Of a stretch of DNA of 64,000 bases, positions 19,401 through 27,900 are shown piece by piece. The DNA is from an uncultured Clostridium sp. GTDB taxonomy: Bacteria > Bacillota > Clostridia > TANB77 > CAG-508. The notes under the pieces are model-generated. The model was given only the letters and a program-made list of their open reading frames with translations, was not told the DNA's origin and did no database searches. The number at the start of each line of letters is the position of its first letter. Position 1 is the stretch's first letter. The translations under genes were made by a program, and so were the position numbers. The stretch covers positions 1-64,000 of the forward strand of contig CAMXJY010000012.1 in the NCBI GenBank assembly GCA_947244325.1, given 5' to 3'.

Positions 19401-21680
19401 TTCATTTATACCTAATAATTCAGTAGATGTTAATTGTACAGATAATGTATCTACCTCAGTCCAAGTTTTTCCACCATCTAATGAATATTCCCATCTTGCT
19501 TGGTTTTCTGCATTAAACATTGAACCTAATCTTATTTGACCTGCATATTGTCCATCGAACGAGAAAGTTGCAAGTTCCTCTCTTTGTTTTCCTAATAAAG
19601 TTCTTGCAACACCACTATGTATGCTGTTTGCATTAATTTCTGCCCATTGTAAAGTAGAAGTTCTAAGAGCAACTGCTTCTGCATTTAAAACAGGATCTTT
19701 TATTTTTCCTATCAACATACCAAAGAAATCATAAAAAGCAAGTGGCCTAGTTCTATATACTGTTTGGAATTCTTTTATAAGATTCAAACAGTCTTGCTCA
19801 GTATACTCACTATTATTTGCATATAATTTTACTAAGCCCCACCAAGCATCAACATTTATCCTTTGAGCTGATATAGCTTTACGATACATTTCCTCTTGTT
19901 TTGATAAATCACCTGTATATGCATTTGCAGCCATTACATATTTTTCTGCTTTTTTATATCCATTCCAATCATTAACAGCCTCTTGAGCAATTGCTAAATA
20001 ACTCAAATTTGAACAACCAGTAGAATATTGTTGTCCCCAACCTAATAATCCTCTATAATTATATGGTGTTTGCTTAAGTGGAGAATTTATTCTTGCGTCT
20101 TCAAAAGTTGTAACAGCATAAGATGATTCTCCCCAAGTCCAACTTGAAGTGTATAATTTCCAAGAACCATTTCCATTTGCATCCATACTCATAAGACCAT
20201 AAGCAAGATGTCCCGGTTGATGTACTGTAAGAGATGGTATACCCATAGAGTTATATGCATTAGCACTTGTATTTGAAATACCAACACATTGTGTACCTTC
20301 TGCAAAAGCTAACCATTGTGGAGCATAATATTTTTTATATGGAATACCATATTCTAAGAAATGATATTTATTATTCCAAGTAGCTTTATTTTCTTCACTA
20401 TAATATTTATCATTAAAAAATTGGTAAGCTACTATATATCTTATCCAAGAATGACTATATTTGCCACCTCTACTTACAATATAATCTCTAAACCATTCAA
20501 TCTCATAATCTGATATCATAGTTTTCATAACAAGCTTCATTTCATCAACTTCTAATTTATAGAAGGTAGAATCTAATTTTCCATCTAAGTGCATTTTTTT
20601 ATAAACTGAATATCTTCTTACAGGGTCAGACACTTGTGAGTTATTTGGATCATTACGATTTGGATTTAATGCTCCATCTTCTTCTGTGTTAGGCATAAAT
20701 GAACGAACTTTTGTAGAATGTGTATGTGCTATTGCCATTATCATTTTTTTATATAAATCACAGTTACGTACATTTTCTCTTACAACTGCTGTATCTGCTA
20801 AATCTGCTTTATAAGATTGATATAGCCTTGATAAAACATTTAAAGAAGCTTTGTAACCACCATAAGGTGTACTACCATAGAAGTACATACCTAATGTTTC
20901 TGCATCTCCCATTAACCATTGTAATGTTTCTTTATTTGCTTCACCTTCATTAATGAAAGAAACTAATGTATTTCTTCCAATTCTTGATATAAATTCTCTT
21001 TGTAAAACTGTATATTCAAACTCTGGATCACTCTCGTTTATTGATTTTAATTTATCATCTAAATCAAATATAGTAGGAATTCCAGTTCCATCACTATAGT
21101 CTGCTGTCATTAATTTAGCATCTGCATATACTGAATGATCTTTACCATTTGCACCATTATCATATGCATAAAGTCTTAAATATTTAGCTCCTTTTATATT
21201 TACTCTTACTTCATCTGCATTTACTCCTGCTAGTTTAATTGTTCTAGCTTTTTCAGTCCAATTTTCACCATCTTCAGATGTGTAGATGCTAAAAGTAACA
21301 CCATTACCACCATTTGAAGTAGTGTTTAAACCAAGATATGCATAAAAGTAATCATATTCTTGATAATTGTGTAAATCATAATATAAATCTGATGTAGCAT
21401 GTGCCCAAATACCCTTATCAAATTCTGTAGTTGTTCCACCAATTTTTACAGAAATTTTGGTATTACTTGAAGTCGTATCACTAAGTATTGTGCCATATCT
21501 AGTATACGATTTACTCATCCTAGGCATATCTGATAAATAAACATATTTTCCTGCACTTTGCCCTGCATCAGCTTGTGCTGATGTTTCTGCTTGTGATGTG
21601 TTTGAAAAATAGAAATTTCCTAATATTAATAGACATGCCATTAACGATACTATTAAAATTCTTTTCCCCAAATTTTTCAT
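10491..21680 (-). CDS. giant secreted protein: NPCBM, transglutaminase-like, F5/8C, Ig-like array, dockerin
   Basis: Encodes 3,729 residues from ATG 21680, with AGGAAAGGTG upstream; a GTG three codons earlier lies inside that site. A signal peptide covers residues 1-31. Domains in order: an NPCBM-like carbohydrate-binding module (about 45-195); a helical region; a transglutaminase-like core with candidate Cys in GTQCVGIS (about 464) and His in QPGHLAYG (about 492); an F5/8-type C (discoidin) domain (about 860-1025); about 34 Ig-like repeats of roughly 69-72 residues; and a C-terminal type I dockerin with two Ca-binding halves, GDIDGNGRLTLTDLARAKLH and ADINCDEKVSITDIAGFRLK. A dockerin binds a cohesin, so docking to a scaffold is expected, but none is in the window. 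The enzymatic activity is an inference from fold-like spacing. It is probably a long extracellular fibre with a binding or enzymatic head. Confidence 0.85.
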   Translation of the reverse strand: MKNLGKRILIVSLMACLLILGNFYFSNTSQAETSAQADAGQSAGKYVYLSDMPRMSKSYTRYGTILSDTTSSNTKISVKIGGTTTEFDKGIWAHATSDLYYDLHNYQEYDYFYAYLGLNTTSNGGNGVTFSIYTSEDGENWTEKARTIKLAGVNADEVRVNIKGAKYLRLYAYDNGANGKDHSVYADAKLMTADYSDGTGIPTIFDLDDKLKSINESDPEFEYTVLQREFISRIGRNTLVSFINEGEANKETLQWLMGDAETLGMYFYGSTPYGGYKASLNVLSRLYQSYKADLADTAVVRENVRNCDLYKKMIMAIAHTHSTKVRSFMPNTEEDGALNPNRNDPNNSQVSDPVRRYSVYKKMHLDGKLDSTFYKLEVDEMKLVMKTMISDYEIEWFRDYIVSRGGKYSHSWIRYIVAYQFFNDKYYSEENKATWNNKYHFLEYGIPYKKYYAPQWLAFAEGTQCVGISNTSANAYNSMGIPSLTVHQPGHLAYGLMSMDANGNGSWKLYTSSWTWGESSYAVTTFEDARINSPLKQTPYNYRGLLGWGQQYSTGCSNLSYLAIAQEAVNDWNGYKKAEKYVMAANAYTGDLSKQEEMYRKAISAQRINVDAWWGLVKLYANNSEYTEQDCLNLIKEFQTVYRTRPLAFYDFFGMLIGKIKDPVLNAEAVALRTSTLQWAEINANSIHSGVARTLLGKQREELATFSFDGQYAGQIRLGSMFNAENQARWEYSLDGGKTWTEVDTLSVQLTSTELLGINENNGIKIHIVGTEINSTIKITRNLTIGIQDVWANDDENALFLYNSNKKVEWRYSDDSSGAAAWKKYDEIKPTLVGNRSIDVRFAPSGTSLPSNTQTFKFTDNKYIAKETYIKASNLSIAGVSSETSSTPAINAVDANFGTWKDVLYVRDYSKWLSANDDENKFITIELKEPAYVSRLDYFPSDAQDHSTNKNKPKTGRIMQGEVLGSMDGETWTKLGDIANWANNNNTKTVKFTNPQKVRYVKVVVTETNDGYVGARGFNLYEDTTQGGPPTAEITYSTTSKTGKAVVATIGNFSSDTVVVEEGITTYTFTENGAYTFHLRDTATGRTNEIVASVDWIDRTVPTAGIQYVDLPNTKGYVQAKIVNIDKNVFILDENDRPLRYIEKTTRYMYEFNFNPETKQVINMVQKDLNGNITLVRGYKLLDPSKPISNLMENPDLNFTMQLGNTSDTEYRIEYTAIYSGGKITRQNVFNDNLMNITSTKTEEEIEELRQKYTTGVEEDILKYVFTKNGEKIYKLRDRIGNVAEIKMVVDWINRGPYIAEISYDKEGATNEDVTATLTFKEEGVRVTNLDEGVVEIENGAKYVFKENGEFRFKMIDSEDVESYLDAKVTFIDKEAPNGIITYNTTNPTNGNVEATITFDKANVRVTNNEGSTTHIFTENGDFTFEFVDEAGNTNTAIATVDWIDRATPTAELSYSTTDPTNQDVVVSIVDSSKYITITNNDGRDTYIFTENGEFTFEFVDEAGNTGTATARVDWIDREEVIPTITYRINAPTGKDETAIITFNKNNVTVTNNNGKNTHKFEENGSFIFEFRDEAGNTGTATATVTWIDKVIPTAEVEYDTTDATNKSVTARLVNPSEEIKITNNNGSDTYVFTKNGSFIFEFEDEAGNPGEVVAEVTWIDKEAPVATIEYSTIEPTTDEVIATLHLEDQNIVEENKTQTYTFTKNGEHTFEFQDILGNKGTIVAKVDWIFSGDLKTDIKYTKIDEGVIAELVNENREITVTNNGGNRTYLLTEEDSIFTFEYEDIFGNKGMKEAKFENMNGPATITYAITSSLTSVNGKPTVVVKMKATIDLPTGYEMKSNKSKTYTFSDKGSYVFTYIDSTTKEEYNATATVDWMPEASVEYSTQEPTKDSVDVIIHFNKEGEELTLMNDLSLKGDVNDLYPLSYYIEKKEGALNTYTFKHNKSTTLQFSYQGVKVLQIPINITNIDEVEPVGTITYSNTEQTYRNVTATIDFNKSNVKILNNNGQNTYRFTENGSFTFEFEDEVGHRGTATANVDWILEDSGEVVPTIIYSSTKLTNKDVIATITFDQDEVKIVDDEGNEIPNGDKYTFTENGTHIFKYVDKTGRTGTATAEVTCIDKKVPEATITYSTTEKTNKPVTASITFDEENVTVEGGNTHTFEDSGEYTFNFVDRAGNKGTAVAKVDWIRKTLPNATITYSIANRLTCEDVVATISFDLEGVTVEGGNTHTFTENGEYTFNFVGPYGNSGSAKARVTWIDKVPPVATIRYNIENPTNQNVVATISFNKQNVTVVGGRTYTFTDNGTHIFEYMDEAGNRGTATAEVNWIDKTLPIGTIEYSPAKPTEDGAKVAQDVTATISFNKENVTILNNEGSNVYTFTENGEFEFDFVGPAGNRGSALARVDWIDKDVPRATISYDKTELTNEDVTATISFNKAGVTVEGGNTYTFTENGEHEFNFTGPSGNKGTAVAKVTWIDKKVPEATISYSTENLTNEDVIATISFDEENVTVEGGNTHTFTENGTYTFEYVDQAGNSGTKVAKVTWIDKDALIATVSYSTLEQTNGDVIATISFNKENVTVEGGNTHTFTKNGTYTFKYVDEAGNSGTKVAEVTWIDKDIPVATITYSTTNPTNQNVIATISFDKLGVTVEGGLTHVFTDNGEYTFKFVDSVGNTGTAVARVDWIDRKLPVATITYSTTNKTNRDVVATITFDKHNVEVEGGNTHTFTENGEYEFAFIGPAGNIGTAIARVTWIDKEVPVGSISYDITKPTNQGVIASISFNKDGVVITNNDRNNTYTFTENGEFTFEFIDEAGNIGTATATVTWIDKVLPVATITYSTENPTNEDVTASISFDKEGVEVEGGNTYTFTENGEHEFEFTGPAGNKGVAIAKVTWIDKKVPEATITYSTENPTNQAVTASISFDEEDVTVEGGSTYTFEENGEHEFNFVDRAGNAGTKVAKVDWIVKTLPNATFTYDITELTNQDVTVTVTFDREGTTVTNNDGNTTYTFTENGEFTFEFVGPYGNKGVATAIVNWIDKKVPKATISYDKTELTNEDVTATISFDKEGVEVEGGNTHIFTDSGEYTFKFTDKAGNKGEAIATVDWICKTLPNATITYSTTSLTNQDVIATITFDRENVIVLGGNTHRFTENGEYVFEFVGPYGNKGTAVAEVYWIDKVEPQATITYSTTNRTNQDVIATITFDKEGVIVEGGNTHTFTENGEYEFNFVGPAGNKGVAIATVTWIDKTLPVGTITYSTEEPTNGDVTASITFNKEDVVITNNNGSNEVTFTENGEFEFEFIGPAGNKGTAIAKVTWIDKKVPEAIISYSTLNPTNQGVIATISFDEEDVEVEGGNTYTFTDNGEHIFNFVDKAGNKGMKLAKVTWIDKTLPVGTITYSTEEPTKEDVIASITFDKEDVIVEGGNTHTFTENGEFEFRFVGPAGNVGVAVAKVDWIDKEPIEATITYDITELTNKDVTASISFNKENVTITNNEGKYAYTFTENGEFEFTFIDLVGNEGAVTAKVDWINKKAPEATITYSTEESTSRPVLATISFNDDDVTITNNDGMDSYVFEKNGEFTFEFVDSLGNKGTATATVTWIIEEKEEDKITSDVYNIKDEYITKIELGTTLKEFKEKVETVGEVVIKDKDQNIVTDDEVIKTGMTITVGETLKYSLVVAGDIDGNGRLTLTDLARAKLHYIGERELTGIELQAADINCDEKVSITDIAGFRLKWINQ
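10870..18610 (-). repeat. array of about 34 Ig-like coding repeats, ~207-216 bp each
   Basis: Each unit has the form TITYSTxxPTNxDVxATISF, a short variable stretch, GGNTHTFTENGEYTFxF, then (V)GPAGNKGTAxAKVTWIDK. The first (N-terminal) units are divergent and carry insertions; units from about the 12th on are regular. A two-unit block recurs at units 14-15, 25-26 and 27-28: KVPxATI...DWI(R/V/C)K followed by TLPNAT(I/F)...FVGPYGN. The DNA repeat is imperfect, so the array is old or under selection rather than freshly amplified. Confidence 0.85.
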
Positions 21681-21763
21681 AAGTTTCACCTTTCCTATAT
21701 ATTCTATTTTCTCTTACATATTATGTATAATTTGTATTTTTATACATAATACACCTATTTATA

Positions 21764-21792
21764 ATTATACCATTTTTGATTTTTAAAGACAA
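21764..21792 (-). promoter_or_regulatory. sigma-A promoter of the dockerin giant gene
   Basis: On the minus strand, -35 TTGTCT (21792-21787), a 17-base spacer, and -10 TATAAT (21769-21764). The start codon is 84 bases downstream. Confidence 0.7.
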
Positions 21793-21878
21793 GTGTTTTT
21801 GCTTGATATTTCTAAGGAAATTAGCATTTTTTCTTGAAATGTTTACATTGTTTCTTAGGTAATTTCTTGGGTAGTAAA

Positions 21879-21918
21879 AAAAGAGATTTACTTAAACTAA
21901 TTTAAGTAAATCTCTTTT
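21879..21918 (-). terminator. terminator of the second A-B cassette
   Basis: AAAAGAGATTTACTTAAA (21879-21896) is the exact complement of 21901-21918, with a 4-base loop and a T7 run on the minus strand. It starts 5 bases after the stop codon of the gene ending at 21924. Confidence 0.85.
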
Positions 21919-21923
21919 AAATT

Positions 21924-24900
21924 TTATCTTAATACTTTTTTCTTTATAATTACTATTCCTATTGCTAATATTGCAAGTGATGCCACTATAACTATTAAGA
22001 TTTGTATTGATATAATACTTTGTGCTTCAATACCTGTTGGTGGTGTGAATGTTACTAATTCTGTTGCACTTGTATCTCTTTCTTCTAGTGATATTTCAAA
22101 TTCTCCAAGTTTTGGATTTGCATTACCTGGAACTGCAACTTCATCTCTTCTACCAACTGAGTTTTCAATTTTTACAACCTCTGTTATGTTATCATAATTT
22201 AAGTTGTCTGCGTCATCTTCTGCAGATACTGTTTTTGTAATTGTTAATCCAATTTGTGATTTATAAGCATTTTCATCTTGAGTAAATGGTACTAATTTGC
22301 TTTCAAATCCTGAGTTATGTAATTGATCTCTAGCATCTTGAGTTTCTGTGTCTACACTTAGTACTACATTATTTCTTTGTGATGTTATATAAGCAACTCC
22401 ATTTTTATCTATTAATTCGTTTTCTGTTGTTATATATTTGCTTAATAATCTATCTGCTTCATATCCGCTTCCTGTTAACTCTGTAACACTTGTATTTTTC
22501 CAGCTATGATCTGGTGTCATATTATCAGTTGTAGCAAATATTCCATCATTATCAACATAATCTACTATTTGACGAACTTTTGTAGTAACTACTACATCTG
22601 CTCCTGTATTTCCTGTATAATATGTTGTTCCTAAGTATTCTCCTAGTTTAACTATGCTATCAACTGTGCTTGAGTTTCTACTTTCTTCTTCTACTTTATT
22701 TGCTAAGTTTAATATTTCGTCTTTTACTTTTGTTCCATTGTTTTTAGCTATTGTAGAAATTTCATTTTCTAACATATTACTTGTCATATCTACTTCACCA
22801 ACATTTAATGCTGTCATTAAATAGTTAAGTTCTATAGTTGTACCTTGTAATATTGTATCGTCTATATTAATGAATCTGAAGTTTTGTGTTCCTCCATTTG
22901 TTTCATCAATATATGTTAATTTGTTTTCGTTTTTATCTATTGCTTGCATTACATCAGTTCCTATTGAAACTTCGTTTAATTTTACATCAGCAACTAGATA
23001 TTTTCCACCTATTTTTGCAATTACAACTTTGTCGTCTGTATTTCCAAATAGGTCGTTTCTTAATACATAATCAATATCATATGATGCATTAAATATTACT
23101 CTTCCATCATTTGTTGTTAATTTAATTGAGCTTATTTCTTTATCTAAAACAACTTCTGTTTCAGGTCTTTGAATTAATCCACAATCAATATTATTAATTA
23201 TGTAATCAATTATTTGTTCTTGTACTTTTACACTTCCATTTTCTAAAACAGTTCCTTGAACTTCTTCTTTTTGAACTCCACTTCCGAATTCTCTAATATT
23301 CAAGTTCATTTTAGCTGTGTCTGCAAACATATAGTAGTCATTATATAAATCTGTGTGATTTCCAGCTACATCATTTGCACTTGCAAGTATTGTTCCATTT
23401 ACATTTGTAATGATTTCTGATTTTGACATCATTTCTAATCTTCTTGATTCACTATCTCTTGCATCTGAAACTTTAGCATTAGCTAAATCTTGGCTATCTA
23501 AATCATGCCATTCATTATTTATATATCCATTAGAATCTGTGCTTGCAAATCCTACTTGGTAAAGTGTTGTTCTAAAGTCTTGACCATTATAAACAGCTCC
23601 TGTAGCTCCTTCTTTGTCTTCGTCATAGTTTGCTATTAATATTTTGTCTGTTCCTGAATAACTTGTTCCATCTGGTTTTAATGCTACAGCATCTCCTGTT
23701 ATTTCAAATGTATCTTCTAATTTTGTTTTATCGTTTCCATATAAGAATCTTACTACATAATTTCCTACTGGAACACCTGTGAAGTCATATTCTCCAACTC
23801 CTTTAGCATCTGTTGCTACTCTTGATGTTTCTGTAGTACTATCAAATCCTGTTAAGTATTCCATAGTTTTTCCACCTAAAGCATCAAGCGATTTGCTTGT
23901 TGGCCATAAGAAGTCATATTCTGTATATGTTCCACCATCTTTTACTTTTACTTTTTCAACAAGTTCTGTTGTTAATCCACCAATTAAGGCTTCATTATTA
24001 TCATATATTCCATTACCTACTGTTTTTCCATCTTCTGCTTTGTCTTCCCATGCTTTACCATTTAATTCTCTGTTATCTGCAAGTAATGTTAATTCTAATA
24101 CTGGTGCTGCATCTGTATCATCTTCATACCATGATTTTTCATTATGGTCTTCGATATTTACGTTTGCTGGTGCAGAGTCTCTATCTATTTTTCCTGCTAT
24201 ACTTCCATCCCTATTAAATGTTGAGTAACTTGATATTTCTACAACATTTGATTTATTTCCAAGTTCAATAGCTCTTTGTACTCCATTTACATCAGTTTTT
24301 TCTAATGCGAATGTTACAAATATATCTGCTCTTTCTCCACTTGCAAGGCTTAAACCTTTTAAGTCTGTTTTCATTTTATTATATGTTATTCCATCAGAAC
24401 CTTTGATTCCTTTATCTATAACAGACCAATTTACACCTGCATTTGTACCGTTTGATGCTGTTAAATATGATGCATTTGCAACTTCTGTTAATTTATCTGT
24501 TTCTTTTCCATCTGTAGTTTTAATATATTTTTCTACTTTTTTATCAATTGGTTTTCCAAATGAACTATCAAAGTAGTCATCTACAGAATTTATTTGTGCT
24601 AAATATGTTGGTGATTCATTATATAAGCTAATTTTATATGTTAGATATACTTCTAATTCTGTTGTATCTATTCCTAGTCCTAAATTTTTGTAGAAGCTTT
24701 CTAATTTATCATATCCTGCTATATTAGAGTTTGCTTGATATATTTCAGCTCTATAGTAGTAATCTGTTTTGTATAATCCTAATTGATATTCGATTTTATT
24801 TGCATCAGCATATGTTTGTCTACTATAGCAATCTTTACCTATATCGTCTAATGTATTAAATTTATAATTTAATAATCTATCATTTACTACTACTTTTGCA

Positions 24901-27900
24901 GATACTAAATCTTTTGTAGCAGCTACGTCTGCTTCTTCTCTTCTTACAAGTCCTAAGTTTATGTGTAAGCAATAGTTATATGTTGCTGAATATTTATAAT
25001 ATTGTACTAATCCAAGCTCACTAATATATGTATCAAAACTTTCTAAATGGATTTTACTATCAAATGGATATGTTAATCCACCTACTGATGTTTTAGCTTT
25101 TGCTTTAAATACATCTAATGCTCTTCCATTCGCATTTGTTGTTATTAATTTTGATACAACTCTTTGATTTCCATTTATAGAGCTTGAAGCTTTTTCATAA
25201 TTAATTGTTTGTTCTCCAGCACTTCCTACTACAGCTCCTGTAGTATTTCCACTTCCATCTATAGGTGTTTTTCCTATAACTTCTTGTACTCTACTATTTA
25301 CTTCTTCTCTATTATAATCTAATGCCATTGAATCATTTGCCCAAGCATCTCTTCCTGATGTTGATGCTCCTTTATATGCTCCTGCATCTCCATTTGAAGT
25401 TGCTAAGAATTTTGTTGGTTCATATGTTTGTCCGTCATATACGAACTCTACATCATATGTTCCTTTTTGCATTTTTAAACTTGGTGCTTCCCAATGTCCA
25501 TTATCTGTTGTTATTATAGGTTGAGAAATTTCTACTCCATCATCATATACAGTAGCTAAACCACCGTTACTGTTGTAAATATAAACTTCTACTCCACCTA
25601 TACCTTCTTCGTTTGCATCTATTTTACCATTAGCTACTGAATCTTCAGTATTTTTACTATCTGGGTCTTGTGCTTTATCTTCCCATACATCACCTGCAAG
25701 TTTTATTGTTAAATCAATTACTGTAAGTGTTTCTAATCTGTTTGTTACAACTATTTCTAATCCATCAGCTATTTCAGCTCCGTTATTAGATATACCTATA
25801 TTTTTCCATCCAGTTGGTATATTATTTTCTACTACACTAACTGTTGGTGCATTTGTACCCCACCATTTAATATTTGGTGATGTATAAGTTTGTCCACCTT
25901 GTAATGATGTTTTTATTACTCTACTTGAGTTAACAACACTTTCCCCATTCATTTCAAATGTTCCTGATATTGTAATTGTTAAATCAAATGTTGGTAATGC
26001 TAAACCATCTAATAATTTTTCATCTGCTATTATTTCTTTTGTAACTTTAAAGTTACCATTTTTTTCGTCTTCTCTGTTTATAGCTACAACATTTATTGTA
26101 GAATTTGCACTTAAAGTTCCTTCTGCGTTATCTATTCTTACTACACTTGTTCCTTCTGGAAGGTCAATTTCTTCTACTTTATATTTTGGTGCTCCTGCTG
26201 CTGCATCCCATGTAAATACATCTGATTTATATGTTTGATTTGCTTTTATTTTTACTATAATTGGTTCATATCCGTCTACAGTAATTTTAAATGTGTATTC
26301 ATTATCTGAAGTTACACCATTTTCAATTTGTTTTGTTATTTGTAAGTAACCTTGAGCTGGTTTTGGCTCGTTTGTAAATGTTGCTACTGTTGCATTTGCT
26401 CCTGGTTTCATATATCCTGTTGCATTTAGTATAGATACAGGTTTTGCTATATCAGATTCTTGCTCTTCTACTACATATTCTGGTGCTGCTAAACCATACC
26501 ATTTAATTGTTCCAGAGCTCCATTTATCTCCACCTTTTACTACAACATTTTCAAGTACTAATTCTTCACCATTTCCAGTGTTTGGTCCATAAGAAACTCC
26601 ATTATATTCAAAAGCTCCTCTTAAAGTTACTTTAAATTTGAATTCTTTTCCATTTAGGGATCCACTTGTTACTTTTTTATCAATAACTAAATCTCCTGTG
26701 TACTCTGTAAGTTTATTTATGAAACTATTATCTGTAGTTATTAAATAACTATCTGCTTTACTTTCTTTTAATACTCCACTAATAGAAGTTCCTGAAACTG
26801 TTCCTCCTTCAGCGCTTGCTGAAACGAATTCTGCTCCTTCTGGAATTTCAACCTCTTCTATTGTGTATTTTAAAGGTGCTTGGTCTTTTTTCCATGTAAA
26901 TGCATTTGATGTATATTCCCATACATATTTATTATCTACTTTTTCAGCTTTTAATGAAACTATATATGGTTCGTATCCTTCTACTGATACTTTAAATTTG
27001 AATACTAAGCTATTTATATAATCTGTTGAATATTTTTCAGCATTTTCTAGTGTTTTTATAATGTGAATATATCCAGATTTTGCTCCATCTCTGTTCCACG
27101 CTGTTACTTTTACAGCATCTGAACCATCAACTCTATCTGATAAGAATCCTTTTGAAGGTTCTATAGATGAAATTACATCTTCACCTAAAGTATTTTCTTC
27201 TACTTTAAATTCTGGTGCTGTTTTTCCATACCATGTAAATTCGTCTGATAACCATTTTCCAACTTTTGAGCTGTCTACATGAATTACAACAAAATTATTT
27301 TCATCATAATTTCCATTTTGAATTTCAACACAACTATCGTTAGTTAATTGAATTGTTTTATTATTATATTCTACGCCTTTATAAACGAATTTTCCGCTTA
27401 CTGTAACAACGAATTTATAATCTTTATCAACTAAAATATCTTCTACAACATTTTTAGTTAAATCTATTTTTCCTCTATGTATATCTGTTGGTCTATTTAC
27501 GATATTATTTGTTACTGTATAACCTTTGCTTTCATCACTTACTAGTTTACCAGTTACTGATGTTCCTGATATTGATATTTCTGTATCACCACTTGTAGCT
27601 GTTGCAAATTCTGTTCCTTCTGGACAATCAACCTCTGTTATTGTATAACTTGGATTATTTCCATGTTCCCATAAATACTCTCCTGTAGTATATTCCCAAA
27701 TAAAAGTATTATCTTTTCTTATAGGTTTTATTGATATTCTTTGAGTAGTATATCCTTCTACTGCAATATCAAAACTAAATTTCATGTCCATTATTTCTTT
27801 TTCATCATACATATTAGCATGTTCTAATGTTTTTATAATATGTAGTTTTGCTTTATCTGGTACTGGTGTATTTATAGCAGTTACTACTACAGTTTGCTTA

